From: Croceibacterium selenioxidans | GTDB taxonomy: Bacteria > Pseudomonadota > Alphaproteobacteria > Sphingomonadales > Sphingomonadaceae | Length of the DNA: 64,000 nucleotides | Assembly (NCBI RefSeq): GCF_018599195.1 | Contig: NZ_JAHFVK010000003.1 | Location: forward strand, 90,564-154,563 | Direction: 5' to 3' | Shown: in pieces, positions 25,822 through 33,054 of the stretch | How positions within the stretch are numbered: position 1 is the stretch's first letter | How the letters are laid out: the number at the start of each line of letters is the position of its first letter | The notes under the pieces: model-generated | The model's database searches: none | Told to the model about the DNA's origin: nothing | The model's input: the letters and a program-made list of their open reading frames with translations, nothing else | Position numbers and translations under genes: made by a program

Positions 25822-26100
25822 TTATCCGACCCGGACGCTGTCCCTGTCTTCGAGCTGGCTGTTCATCGGGCGCTGGTCACGCAGCGCTTCGATCTGGTGG
25901 GCGACGTCGTAACCCTTATCGGTGACGATCCGCTCCAGAATGCGAGTGCGCTCCTCCAACTCCTGATAGGCTGTGCTGGCGGCGGTCCGGCCCTGCAGTT
26001 CCACCAACTTGCGACGATGCTGTGTCCAGATCGCGAAGATCGGAACCGACATCAGCGCTATGGGAAGCGTCACTGCGAAGATGATGTTTGCCAGGTCCAT
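25822..26100 (-). CDS. PspB-like small membrane/coiled-coil protein (paralogue 2)
   Basis: 92 residues. Membrane helix about 5-24 (NIIFAVTLPIALMSVPIFAI), basic HRRKLVELQ, then a coiled coil with QELEERTRILERIVTDKGYD and VAHQIEALRDQRP. The last block is identical over HQIEALRD to paralogue 1. The tail NSQLEDRDSVRVG differs from all others. Eleven bases follow paralogue 1. The combination of a variable helix with a nearly constant coil is the repeating theme of this cluster. Confidence 0.8.
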   Translation of the reverse strand: MDLANIIFAVTLPIALMSVPIFAIWTQHRRKLVELQGRTAASTAYQELEERTRILERIVTDKGYDVAHQIEALRDQRPMNSQLEDRDSVRVG

Positions 26101-26111
26101 GACCGTTCCTC

Positions 26112-26423
26112 TCAGCGCTGCCGTTCCGCTTGGCGGCCCATTTCGAGCGGGACGCCCGTGTCAGGTCGCACATCGCGCAGGGCCTCGATCTGGTGGGCGA
26201 CGTCGAAGCCGCGATCGGTCACGATCCGCTCAAGCACGCGCATGCGGTCTTCGAGCTCTTCGATCCGAGCCGCCTGGGCATCGTCGGCCTTGTGCGTGCG
26301 AGCCTGAAGTTCGAACTTGGCCATCTTCTGCTTGTGGCCGATCCACACGCCGTAGAAGGCCAGTGGAATTCCCATGCCGATCGCCAGGATCGGTATGAAG
26401 ACGCCAATGATTGCCGGATCCAT
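26112..26423 (-). CDS. PspB-like small membrane/coiled-coil protein (paralogue 1)
   Basis: 103 residues, first of the eight after pspC (23-base gap). Membrane helix about 5-28 (IIGVFIPILAIGMGIPLAFY), then WIGHKQKMAKFELQART, a charged stretch, and the signature EDRMRVLERIVTDRGFDVAH followed by QIEALRDVR. Residues after this (DTGVPLEMGRQAERQR) are unique. The helix followed by a W-x-GHKxKM-K motif also resembles paralogue 4 (WLGHRKDMMK) and PspB itself (HYITKWK). It is the best-preserved example of the pattern in the series. Confidence 0.8.
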   Translation of the reverse strand: MDPAIIGVFIPILAIGMGIPLAFYGVWIGHKQKMAKFELQARTHKADDAQAARIEELEDRMRVLERIVTDRGFDVAHQIEALRDVRPDTGVPLEMGRQAERQR

Positions 26424-26446
26424 CCCCTGTCCCCTCTGATAATGCC

Positions 26447-26824
26447 TTAGCGAAGCCGCTCGATCTCGGCCGAGAGGCGCGGGTTGCTGGTTACGTAGTA
26501 GGACTCGACCTCAGCCAGCCGGCGGTCGATGTCGCGGAACTGCGAGCGGATTTCCCTCGCCGTACGCTTTGGTGACTGGCGGACACGCTGCCAGTACTTC
26601 TGTTCGTCCTGATCGACGTAGAGGTTGGCGGGTTTCTTCGACGCCAGGAGCCCCAGCGCGAAGTAGATCGGAATGCCAATGCCGCCCGTCGAGACAGTGA
26701 GGATGATGAAGGCCAGACGCCACCAGATCGCATTGATGCCGGTGTAATCCTCCAGCCCCGCGCACACGCCCATGAGCTTGGCGTTCTGCTTGTCGCGGTA
26801 AAGCGTCGTGCGAGGCGTGTTCAC
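26447..26824 (-). CDS. pspC: Phage-shock protein PspC
   Basis: 125 residues. The PspC domain covers about 6-65: LYRDKQNAKLMGVCAGLEDY, then WWRLAFIILTVSTGGIGIPI and YFALGLLASKKP. A charged C-terminal coil follows (RQSPKRTAREIRSQFRDIDR, with RLAEVESYYVTSNPRLSAEI). The start overlaps the pspB stop in ATGA. In enterobacteria PspB and PspC at the inner membrane relay stress to PspA. The C-terminal RLAEVESYYVTSNP segment echoes the RLVASDNPEF of PspB, so the two may pair through it. Full length and intact. Confidence 0.93.
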   Translation of the reverse strand: MNTPRTTLYRDKQNAKLMGVCAGLEDYTGINAIWWRLAFIILTVSTGGIGIPIYFALGLLASKKPANLYVDQDEQKYWQRVRQSPKRTAREIRSQFRDIDRRLAEVESYYVTSNPRLSAEIERLR

Positions 26825-27120
26825 TTCTTGGCTCCCTTCTTTTCGGCCAACAGGCGGTCGAGTTCACGCAGCGGTTCATTGTCGATCTCGCGATCGGGCA
26901 AGAGGCGCGCCGGCTTGAACTCTGGGTTGTCGGACGCGACCAGGCGTTCGACCGTGTCCATTCGTTCGTCCAGGCGCTTGGCCAGGTTGTAGAGTTCGTC
27001 GAGCAGGTGCTCGTCGTCGGTGGTTATCGTTGCAGCCGTTTTCCACTTGGTGATGTAGTGCATGATCACCCACGGAAGGCCGATGAAGATGGCCGGAACG
27101 ATGAAGACTTCGGAACCCAT
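26821..27120 (-). CDS. pspB: Phage-shock protein PspB
   Basis: 99 residues; enterobacterial PspB is about 74, so this has a C-terminal extension. Membrane helix about 3-24 (SEVFIVPAIFIGLPWVIMHY), the ITKWK turn, then a coiled coil (DDEHLLDELYNLAKRLDERM followed by DTVERLVASDNPEF) that aligns with PspB's RMRERIQALESILDAEHPNW. The extra tail EPLRELDRLLAEKKGAKK is Lys-rich. It is separated from pspA by three bases and overlaps pspC. It acts with PspC at the inner membrane. Each of the eight genes downstream follows the same plan. Confidence 0.9.
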   Translation of the reverse strand: MGSEVFIVPAIFIGLPWVIMHYITKWKTAATITTDDEHLLDELYNLAKRLDERMDTVERLVASDNPEFKPARLLPDREIDNEPLRELDRLLAEKKGAKK

Positions 27121-27123
27121 CGC

Positions 27124-27993
27124 TCAGCTCTCCTTCTTCTCGGAGCCGCCCATGCCGAGGGCCCGCTTCATCTCTTCGAGTTCCTCGTCGATCTTGTCGG
27201 CCCCTTCGAGCGCTGCAATCTCGTCCGAGAGGCTCGGCTTGCCGGTGCCGTCGGAGATGCTCAGGGCATCCGCGCGGCCTTCGGCATAGTCTACCCGGCG
27301 CTCGAGCTGGTCGAAGCGCGTCAGGGCATCGTCGACCCGCTCGTTGGTCATCAGACTGCGGAGCTTCACGCGGTTCTCCGCGCTTTCCAGGCGAGCGGCG
27401 ATCTGCGTCTGCCGGCTGCGAGCTTCGCGCAGGCGATTCTGCAGCTTGGCGATGTCTTGCTCGTAAGCCCGCAGGGCGTCATCGAGCACGGCGATCTCCT
27501 GCTTGAGCTGGTCGCCCATATCCGCGGCGCGCTTCTTCTCGACCAGCGCAGCGCGGGCCAGGTCTTCTCGATCCTTCGACAGCGCGAGCTGGGCCTTCTC
27601 GCCCCAATCTGCCTGAAGCTTCTCCAGCTTGACGGTGTGGCGGTGCATTTCCTTCTGATCCGCAATCGTCCGCGCCGCGCTGGCGCGGACCTCGACAAGC
27701 GTTTCCTCCATCTCGAGGATGATCATGCGGATCATCTTCGAAGGATCGTCGGCTTGATCGAGCAGCTCGTTGAAGTTGGCGGCGATGATGTCTCGAGTGC
27801 GGGAAAAAATGCCCATCCAGGGTACTCCGGATACGAATGAATTGACGGCAGCGTTGAAATCCTGAGCGGCCGGTTTGCCCATGCCCGGCTGGGGGCTGGT
27901 GCGAAGCCGCTCTATTTCGCGATCGATGCGGGAAGTGGCGCGCGCGGCCGCCTCTCCGATCGGACGTAGAGGGTTTGGGTCCTTGGGGTTCAT
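27124..27993 (-). CDS. pspA: Phage-shock protein PspA with N-terminal extension
   Basis: 289 residues against about 222 in enterobacteria. The classic PspA start MGIFSRTRDIIAANFNELLD is at residue 60; it is followed by DPSKMIRMIILEMEETLVEV and long coiled-coil helices. I kept the ATG at 27993 because it overlaps the stop of the small peptide gene upstream (ATGA) and the 59 added residues (NPLRPIGEAAARATSRIDRE…) look like protein; a start at 27816 has GGAG nearby and cannot be excluded. PspA binds membranes under envelope stress and, when free, inhibits PspF. Confidence 0.9.
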   Translation of the reverse strand: MNPKDPNPLRPIGEAAARATSRIDREIERLRTSPQPGMGKPAAQDFNAAVNSFVSGVPWMGIFSRTRDIIAANFNELLDQADDPSKMIRMIILEMEETLVEVRASAARTIADQKEMHRHTVKLEKLQADWGEKAQLALSKDREDLARAALVEKKRAADMGDQLKQEIAVLDDALRAYEQDIAKLQNRLREARSRQTQIAARLESAENRVKLRSLMTNERVDDALTRFDQLERRVDYAEGRADALSISDGTGKPSLSDEIAALEGADKIDEELEEMKRALGMGGSEKKES

Positions 27994-28145
27994 GCCAACT
28001 CGACCAGCGGCGCGTCGACCGGGTTGGCGTCGGCGGCCAGGCAGATTTGCTGGTTCAGCGCGAAGGCGTTGAACGAGATCATGGCGATGATGCTCGCCAG
28101 CGCGGCGATGCCTAGCTTGCTGCTGAAGAACTCCCGGTCAAACAT
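27990..28145 (-). CDS. Small membrane peptide heading the psp operon
   Basis: 51 residues starting MFDREFFSSKLGIAALASII and having one hydrophobic helix (about 11-31), then an acidic C-terminus with one Cys. It is first after the sigma54 promoter; predicted leader is about 28 bases. Its stop overlaps the start of the pspA frame in ATGA, so translation is likely coupled. The 44-aa peptide at 7421 stands in the same place before another Psp gene and has a similar Ala-rich helix (AALSALAIS against AALASIIAM). No named family known to me. Confidence 0.65.
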   Translation of the reverse strand: MFDREFFSSKLGIAALASIIAMISFNAFALNQQICLAADANPVDAPLVELA

Positions 28146-28183
28146 GGTCTTCAATCCCCTGACCAAACCTATGCCAGTATATC

Positions 28184-28199
28184 AGCAAGGAGCATGCCA
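28184..28199 (-). promoter_or_regulatory. Sigma54 promoter of the psp operon
   Basis: On the minus strand the sequence reads TGGCATG-CTCC-TTGCT, matching the sigma54 consensus TGGCACG-N4-TTGCW with a single pyrimidine substitution and the exact 10-base GG-GC spacing. Predicted transcription start is near 28173, 28 bases before the first start codon. It is located between divergent pspF and the psp operon, as in enterobacteria, so PspF is the expected activator. Confidence 0.85.
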
Positions 28200-28254
28200 A
28201 ATGAGGAAAATGCGCCGCCTTGCTCGAATTTTGGGATATATCTTAGCAGGCTAT

Positions 28255-28280
28255 GTGGCGCATATTGCCACCTTGTGGCA
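28255..28280. promoter_or_regulatory. Candidate PspF upstream activating sequence
   Basis: GTGGC (28255-28259), GCCAC (28267-28271) and GTGGC (28275-28279) form an inverted repeat with 7-base spacing plus one more repeat of the half-site. They lie about 82-107 bases upstream of the predicted psp transcription start, the usual distance for a sigma54 enhancer, and just before the pspF start codon, where binding could also repress pspF. Confidence 0.45.
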
Positions 28281-28301
28281 TTTTTTGCTATCTCTTGGCT
28301 A

Positions 28302-29339
28302 ATGGAGCGGGAAAATCAGTTCATTGGCCAATCGGGCGCTTTTCTCGACGCCGTGGAGCGGGCGAGCCGGGCTGCGCCCATGCGTCGCCCGGTGCTCGTT
28401 ATCGGGGAGCGCGGAACTGGCAAAGAACTGATCGCCGAACGCCTTCACCGCCTGTCGAACCGTTGGGAAGAACCGCTCGTCACGATGAACTGCGCAGCGC
28501 TGCCCGAGACGTTGATCGAGGCTGAGCTGTTTGGCCACGAAGCGGGCTCGTTCACCGGCGCAACGCGCGCCAGGGCGGGACGCTTCGAAGAAGCCGACCG
28601 GGGGACGCTGTTTCTCGACGAGTTGGCGACGCTATCGATGGGGGCGCAAGAGCGATTGCTCCGGGCCGTCGAGTACGGCGAGGTGACCCGCATCGGCTCG
28701 TCGCGTCCGATCCGCGTCGACGTGCGCATCGTGGCGGCTACCAACGAGAATCTGCCAAGGCTAGCAGACGAGGGGCGGTTTCGCGCCGACCTGCTCGACA
28801 GGCTGAGTTTCGAGGTGATCACGCTGCCGCCCTTGCGGGTACGAGAGGGTGATATCGACGTTCTCGCGGACTATTTCGGCCGCCGGATGGCCGCGGAAAT
28901 CGGTTGGGAGCGTTGGCCAGGCTTTGCAGATCATGTGCGGCGGCAGCTCGACGAGCATCCCTGGCCCGGGAATGTGCGAGAGTTGCGAAACGTGGTCGAG
29001 CGCGCCGTCTATCGCTGGGCCAATTGGGAGGAGTCGATCGGATACGTCCAGTTCGATCCCTTCGAGAGCCCCTGGAAGCCGCTGGGCGTTCCCGGCAGCA
29101 AGGGCGTGGAGTCCGTGCCGGCCGCCTACGCTTCACGCCCTTTGGCGCAGGACTACGATAGCGTTGAGGACCTGCGGACCGCTGTCGAAGCGCACGAGCG
29201 GGCCATTCTCGAACACCACCTCGGCCGGAATCGCTGGAACCAGCGACAGACGGCCAAGGCACTGGGGTTGACTTACGATCAGCTGCGCCACTGCATCCGC
29301 AAGCACGGGCTTGCGGAACGCAACGGGGAGGTGGACTAA
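28302..29339 (+). CDS. pspF: Sigma54-dependent activator PspF
   Basis: 345 residues, made only of an AAA+ domain and a C-terminal DNA-binding helix-turn-helix, with no N-terminal sensory domain, as in PspF. Walker A is GERGTGKE (35-42), the sigma54-contacting loop reads GSFTGA (82-87), Walker B is GTLFLDE (101-107). The C-terminal helix pair is NRWNQRQTAKALGLTYDQLR. The ATG at 28302 matches the usual opening (ENQFIGQSGAFLDAVERAS). It is divergent from the psp operon and its own promoter should lie within the shared 156-base space. Confidence 0.93.
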   Translation: MERENQFIGQSGAFLDAVERASRAAPMRRPVLVIGERGTGKELIAERLHRLSNRWEEPLVTMNCAALPETLIEAELFGHEAGSFTGATRARAGRFEEADRGTLFLDELATLSMGAQERLLRAVEYGEVTRIGSSRPIRVDVRIVAATNENLPRLADEGRFRADLLDRLSFEVITLPPLRVREGDIDVLADYFGRRMAAEIGWERWPGFADHVRRQLDEHPWPGNVRELRNVVERAVYRWANWEESIGYVQFDPFESPWKPLGVPGSKGVESVPAAYASRPLAQDYDSVEDLRTAVEAHERAILEHHLGRNRWNQRQTAKALGLTYDQLRHCIRKHGLAERNGEVD

Positions 29340-29343
29340 CGAA

Positions 29344-29748
29344 TTAGCTGGAGCGGGAGACATTCTCGATGGTCAACAGCCGTTCTTCTCCGCTCCGGTC
29401 GGGCCAACTGATCGATTGGCCGGTGCGCAATCCGATCAGCCCGGCACCGACCGGCGTCAGGATCGAGAGGCGTCCCTCGTTGATATCTGCTTCCTTTGGG
29501 TAGACCAGGGTGACGGTTCGCCGATCGCCAGTCTTCTCGTCGACGAAAACGACCGTGGAGCCCATCGTCACCACGTCGTACGGCATCTCCGACTCAGGCA
29601 GCGTTTCGGCTCGGTCGATTTCTTCGAGCAGGAGGCGGCTGACGTTGGGATGGCGTTCGCGCACGCTGATAGCGAGATCGGCAAGCGCATCGGCTTCGTT
29701 TTCGATGAGGGTGATCGGAGGCCGCACCTGGGCCTGCTGGACAGTCAT
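29344..29748 (-). CDS. rnk: Nucleoside diphosphate kinase regulator (Rnk, GreA/GreB-type)
   Basis: 134 residues from ATG 29748 (an earlier frame extension is Arg/Pro-rich and unlikely). An N-terminal helical part VRPPITLIENEADALADLAI leads into the GreA/GreB C-terminal domain: VVTMGSTVVFVDEKTGDRRT then VTLVYPKEADINEGRLSILT and PVGAGLIGLRTGQSISWPD. Rnk lacks the long coiled coil of GreA and binds RNA polymerase. The gene converges on pspF with four bases between the stops, so termination from either side may interfere with the other. Confidence 0.87.
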   Translation of the reverse strand: MTVQQAQVRPPITLIENEADALADLAISVRERHPNVSRLLLEEIDRAETLPESEMPYDVVTMGSTVVFVDEKTGDRRTVTLVYPKEADINEGRLSILTPVGAGLIGLRTGQSISWPDRSGEERLLTIENVSRSS

Positions 29749-30091
29749 GACTGGTGGTCTTTCGAAATGGGGGAAACGCGCACCGGGCGCGTGAAGTCGG
29801 TAGCTCGCCCCGGGCGCGGGGCGTGAACGCACCGGACCCGGGGCTAAATGCCCGCGAGAAGCTGACCCCCGTGGGATCGAAAGTGCGTACTTGTCATCGT
29901 GCGATGCTGTCATCTCGGGGTGCCCATGTCAAATGGCCCTCAAGCGTGCCAACGCAATGCCAGTTGCAATTCGCGGACTCCCAGCCTATCTAGCCGCCAT
30001 CCCGACATTGTCGTGACAAGGTCTGGTGCTGGCGCCTCCTGGGGGCCGGCCCGAAGCCTCTTTGTCACGATGATTCGGTAATGGAGACCCG
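29749..30091. other. Intergenic region between rnk and rimP
   Basis: 343 bases, no convincing gene. It must hold the rnk promoter and the promoter of the rimP-nusA-infB operon. One short inverted repeat, TTGTC-GT-GACAA (30008-30019), and the nearby TTTGTCACG (30060-30068) share the GACAA half-site, but neither makes a clear promoter or RNA structure. The G/C-rich stretch 30031-30060 could fold locally. Confidence 0.45.
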
Positions 30092-30652
30092 ATGGCCGAT
30101 ATCGCGCGCCTTACAGAAGTGATCGAGCCCGAAGCGAAAGCTCTCGGTTTCGATCTCGTGCGTGTGAAGCTTTCCGGTTCCGGCGAAGAGCGCACGCTCC
30201 AGGTCATGGCCGAAGATCCGGCGACTGGGCAGTTGGTGGTCGAACAGTGCATGGCTCTGTCGCGCCGGATTTCGGACCGGATGGACGAGCTTGAAGAGCA
30301 GGGTGAAGAACTTGTCCGGGGGGCCTATAACCTCGAGGTCAGCTCACCAGGCATCGATCGTCCGCTGACCCGAGCGAAGGACTTCGCCAACTGGGCCGGG
30401 CATGACGTGAACCTTTCGCTGAACGAGGCGGTGGGCGAACACCGCAAGCTCCGCGGCGAGTTGCTCGGCATCGATGGCGATGTGGTCGCCGTGGAAGACA
30501 GGAAGGCCGGTCGCATGGAAGTGGCGCTGGCGAACATTCATTCGGCAAAGCTCGTCCTCACCGACAAGCTTATCGCCGCTACCCGTCCGCTCGATACGAG
30601 CGGCGTCGACGAAATCGAAGAAACACTCGAAGAAGAGAAGGCAGAAGACTGA
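30092..30652 (+). CDS. rimP: Ribosome maturation factor RimP
   Basis: 186 residues. The N-terminal alpha/beta domain (ARLTEVIEPEAKALGFDLVR) and the SPGIDRPLTRAKDFANWAGH block of the second domain are typical of RimP. It helps 30S subunit assembly in the cytoplasm. The acidic C-terminal tail DEIEETLEEEKAED is longer than in E. coli. Its stop overlaps the nusA start (TGATG), the standard first gene of the nusA-infB operon. Confidence 0.96.
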   Translation: MADIARLTEVIEPEAKALGFDLVRVKLSGSGEERTLQVMAEDPATGQLVVEQCMALSRRISDRMDELEEQGEELVRGAYNLEVSSPGIDRPLTRAKDFANWAGHDVNLSLNEAVGEHRKLRGELLGIDGDVVAVEDRKAGRMEVALANIHSAKLVLTDKLIAATRPLDTSGVDEIEETLEEEKAED

Positions 30653-32310
30653 TGGCCAGTCCGATTTCCGCCAACAAGGCCGAATTGCTCGCAATCGCGA
30701 ACTCCGTCGCCACCGAGAAGATGATCGACAAGGCGATCGTCGTCGAAGCGATGGAAGAGGCGATCCAGAAGGCCGCCCGCGCCCGTTACGGCGCAGAGAA
30801 CGACATTCGCGCCAAGCTTGATCCGCTCACCGGCGACCTGCGCCTGTGGCGGGTCGTCGAAGTCGTCGAAATCGTCGAGGATTATTTCAAGCAGGTCGAC
30901 CTCAAGCAGGCAGAGAAGCTGCAGCCCGGGGCCTCGATCGGTGACTTCATCGTCGACCCGCTGCCGCCGGTCGACCTTGGCCGCATCGACGCGCAGAGCG
31001 CCAAGCAGGTGATCTTCCAGAAGGTCCGCGATGCAGAGCGTGAGCGCCAGTACGAAGAGTTCAAGGATCGTGCGGGCGAAATCATCACCGGGGTGATCAA
31101 GTCGGTCGAATTCGGCCACGTAATCGTCAACCTCGGCCGCGCCGAGGGCGTGATCCGCCGCGACCAGCAGATCCCGCGCGAAGCTGCCCGCGTCGGCGAG
31201 CGGGTCCGCGCCCTGATCATGAAGGTGGAGCGCAACAACCGCGGTCCGCAGATCTTCCTCAGCCGCGCGCATCCGGAATTCATGAAGAAGCTGTTCGCGC
31301 AGGAAGTGCCCGAGATTTACGACAACATCATCGAGATCAAGGCCGCCGCCCGCGACCCGGGCAGCCGCGCCAAGATCGGCGTGATCAGCCGCGATTCCTC
31401 GATCGACCCGGTCGGCGCCTGCGTCGGCATGAAGGGCAGCCGCGTGCAGGCCGTCGTGCAAGAGCTGCAGGGCGAAAAGATCGACATCATCCCGTGGAGC
31501 GAAGACACCGCGACGTTCGTCGTCAACGCGCTGCAGCCGGCCACTGTCAGCCGCGTGGTGCTCGACGAGGAAGAGAGCCGCATCGAAGTTGTCGTTCCCG
31601 ATGACCAGCTGTCGCTCGCCATCGGCCGTCGCGGCCAGAACGTGCGCCTCGCCAGTCAGCTGACCGAGAGCCAGATCGACATCATGACCGAGGAAGAAGC
31701 CTCGGAGAAGCGTCAGAAGGAATTCGCCGAGCGCTCGAAGATGTTCGAGGAAGAGCTCGACGTCGACGAGACGCTGTCGCAGCTGCTCGTGGCGGAAGGC
31801 TTCGCCGAACTCGAGGAAGTGGCTTACGTCGAGCTGGCCGAGCTGGCTTCGATCGAAGGCTTCGACGAAGAGCTGGCCGAAGAGCTGCAGAGTCGAGCGC
31901 TCGAAGCGATCGAGCGTCAGGAAGAAGCCTACCGTACAGAGCGTCGTGAACTCGGCGTCGAGGATGCGCTGGCCGACATGCCGCACCTGACCGAGCAGAT
32001 GCTCGTTGTCCTGGGCAAGGCCGGCATCAAATCGCTCGACGATCTTGCCGATCTTGCGACGGACGAGCTGATCGCCAAGAAGCGCGAAGCTCCTCGCCGT
32101 CGTAACGCCGACGCGGGCCCACCGCTTCGTCGTCAGCAGCGCACTGAAGACAAGGGTGGCGTACTCGGTGAGTTCGGCCTGAACGAAGAGCAGGGCAACG
32201 AGATCATCATGGCCGCGCGTGCCCATTGGTTCGAGGGTGACGAGGAAGCCGCACCGGCTGCCGAAGCGCCCGTTCAAGAGGAGGCCGCCGATGCGGAATC
32301 CTCGCAATGA
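30652..32310 (+). CDS. nusA: Transcription termination/antitermination protein NusA
   Basis: 552 residues. Order of domains: N-terminal RNA-polymerase-binding domain (about 1-130), S1 ([20 protein letters not shown]), KH1 ([20 protein letters not shown] then KGSRVQAVV), KH2 ([20 protein letters not shown]), and two C-terminal acidic helix-hairpin repeats. The C-terminal acidic extension ends with Ala/Glu-rich residues, as in alphaproteobacterial NusA. It overlaps rimP by one base and ylxR starts inside its last 20 bases. Confidence 0.97.
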   Translation: MASPISANKAELLAIANSVATEKMIDKAIVVEAMEEAIQKAARARYGAENDIRAKLDPLTGDLRLWRVVEVVEIVEDYFKQVDLKQAEKLQPGASIGDFIVDPLPPVDLGRIDAQSAKQVIFQKVRDAERERQYEEFKDRAGEIITGVIKSVEFGHVIVNLGRAEGVIRRDQQIPREAARVGERVRALIMKVERNNRGPQIFLSRAHPEFMKKLFAQEVPEIYDNIIEIKAAARDPGSRAKIGVISRDSSIDPVGACVGMKGSRVQAVVQELQGEKIDIIPWSEDTATFVVNALQPATVSRVVLDEEESRIEVVVPDDQLSLAIGRRGQNVRLASQLTESQIDIMTEEEASEKRQKEFAERSKMFEEELDVDETLSQLLVAEGFAELEEVAYVELAELASIEGFDEELAEELQSRALEAIERQEEAYRTERRELGVEDALADMPHLTEQMLVVLGKAGIKSLDDLADLATDELIAKKREAPRRRNADAGPPLRRQQRTEDKGGVLGEFGLNEEQGNEIIMAARAHWFEGDEEAAPAAEAPVQEEAADAESSQ

Positions 32311-33037
32311 GCCGCTAGCCGACCACGACATCGCGGAAGCGACCGGCTCCGATAAGGGGCCGGAGCGCCGCTGCATACTCAGCGGGCGGATCGCCTCGCG
32401 GGACGAACTCCTGCGCCTGGCGATCTCGCCCGATGGTGACGTGTTGCCCGATGCTCACGCCAAGGCCCCAGGTCGTGGTGCCTGGATTGGCGTCACTCGT
32501 AGCGAACTGGCAGAGGCGCTGGCCAACGGAAAGCTGAAGGGGGCGCTTTCGCGGGCGTTCAAGAACGGACGTTTGGCGATACCGGATAATTTGCCCGATC
32601 TCGTCGGAGCGGCGCTATCTCGCGCGTTTCTCGACAGGTTGGGACTCGAAATGCGCAGCGGACGGCTTATCTTGGGCTCGGACCGCATTGCTGGTGAGGC
32701 CCGACTGGGCCGCGTGGCAGCGCTCTATCATGCGGCGGATGCCAGCGACGACGGCAGCCGTAAGCTGGACCAGGCCTGGCGTGTGGGAAGCGAAGCGGAA
32801 GGGAGTGGCCTTTCCGGCCTTCGCCTGCCACTGGACCGCGCGGCTCTGTCTGTGGCATTGGGCCGTGACAATGTCGTCCATCTGGCGTTGGCCGATGCCG
32901 CATCGGCCAAGCGGGTCGCTATCCCGCTACAGCGCCTCGTGAACTTTCTGGGAGCCCCTGGGGCTTCTCTCGATGAAGATGCTTGCAGGGCTGGCGATGA
33001 CGCCGCTCCCGCAAGCATGGCGACGAACGAATTTTGA
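32291..33037 (+). CDS. YlxR-type RNA-binding protein (DUF448) fused to an L7Ae-like domain
   Basis: 248 residues from ATG 32291, with GAGGAGG upstream and a 20-base overlap with the end of nusA. The N-terminal part (GPERRCILSGRIASRDELLR then LPDAHAKAPGRGAWIG) is the YlxR/DUF448 domain. The second half (DLVGAALSRAFLDRLGLEMR followed by GRLILGSDRI) begins an L7Ae/L30e-like RNA-binding domain, as in many alphaproteobacteria, where DUF448 and the L7Ae-like part are joined. YlxR proteins act in the cytoplasm on RNA; the exact role is unsettled. Position between nusA and infB is conserved. Confidence 0.9.
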   Translation: MRNPRNEPLADHDIAEATGSDKGPERRCILSGRIASRDELLRLAISPDGDVLPDAHAKAPGRGAWIGVTRSELAEALANGKLKGALSRAFKNGRLAIPDNLPDLVGAALSRAFLDRLGLEMRSGRLILGSDRIAGEARLGRVAALYHAADASDDGSRKLDQAWRVGSEAEGSGLSGLRLPLDRAALSVALGRDNVVHLALADAASAKRVAIPLQRLVNFLGAPGASLDEDACRAGDDAAPASMATNEF

Positions 33038-33054
33038 AGGACTATTGAAGGCGT

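Noticed and set aside
23996..26423. Regularly spaced similar segments that might suggest a repeat or CRISPR array
   Set aside because: The repeated segments are the coding regions for the coiled coils of paralogous genes, spaced by about 300 bases, with separate start codons; no short palindromic repeat/spacer pattern exists.
27124..27816. PspA beginning at the canonical MGIFSRTRD
   Set aside because: Not excluded, but the ATGA overlap with the peptide upstream and the protein-like extension favour the longer start, so it is recorded only as an alternative.
28276..28289. TGGCATTTTTTGCT on the plus strand as a sigma54 promoter for pspF
   Set aside because: GG and GC are only 8 bases apart; sigma54 needs 10.
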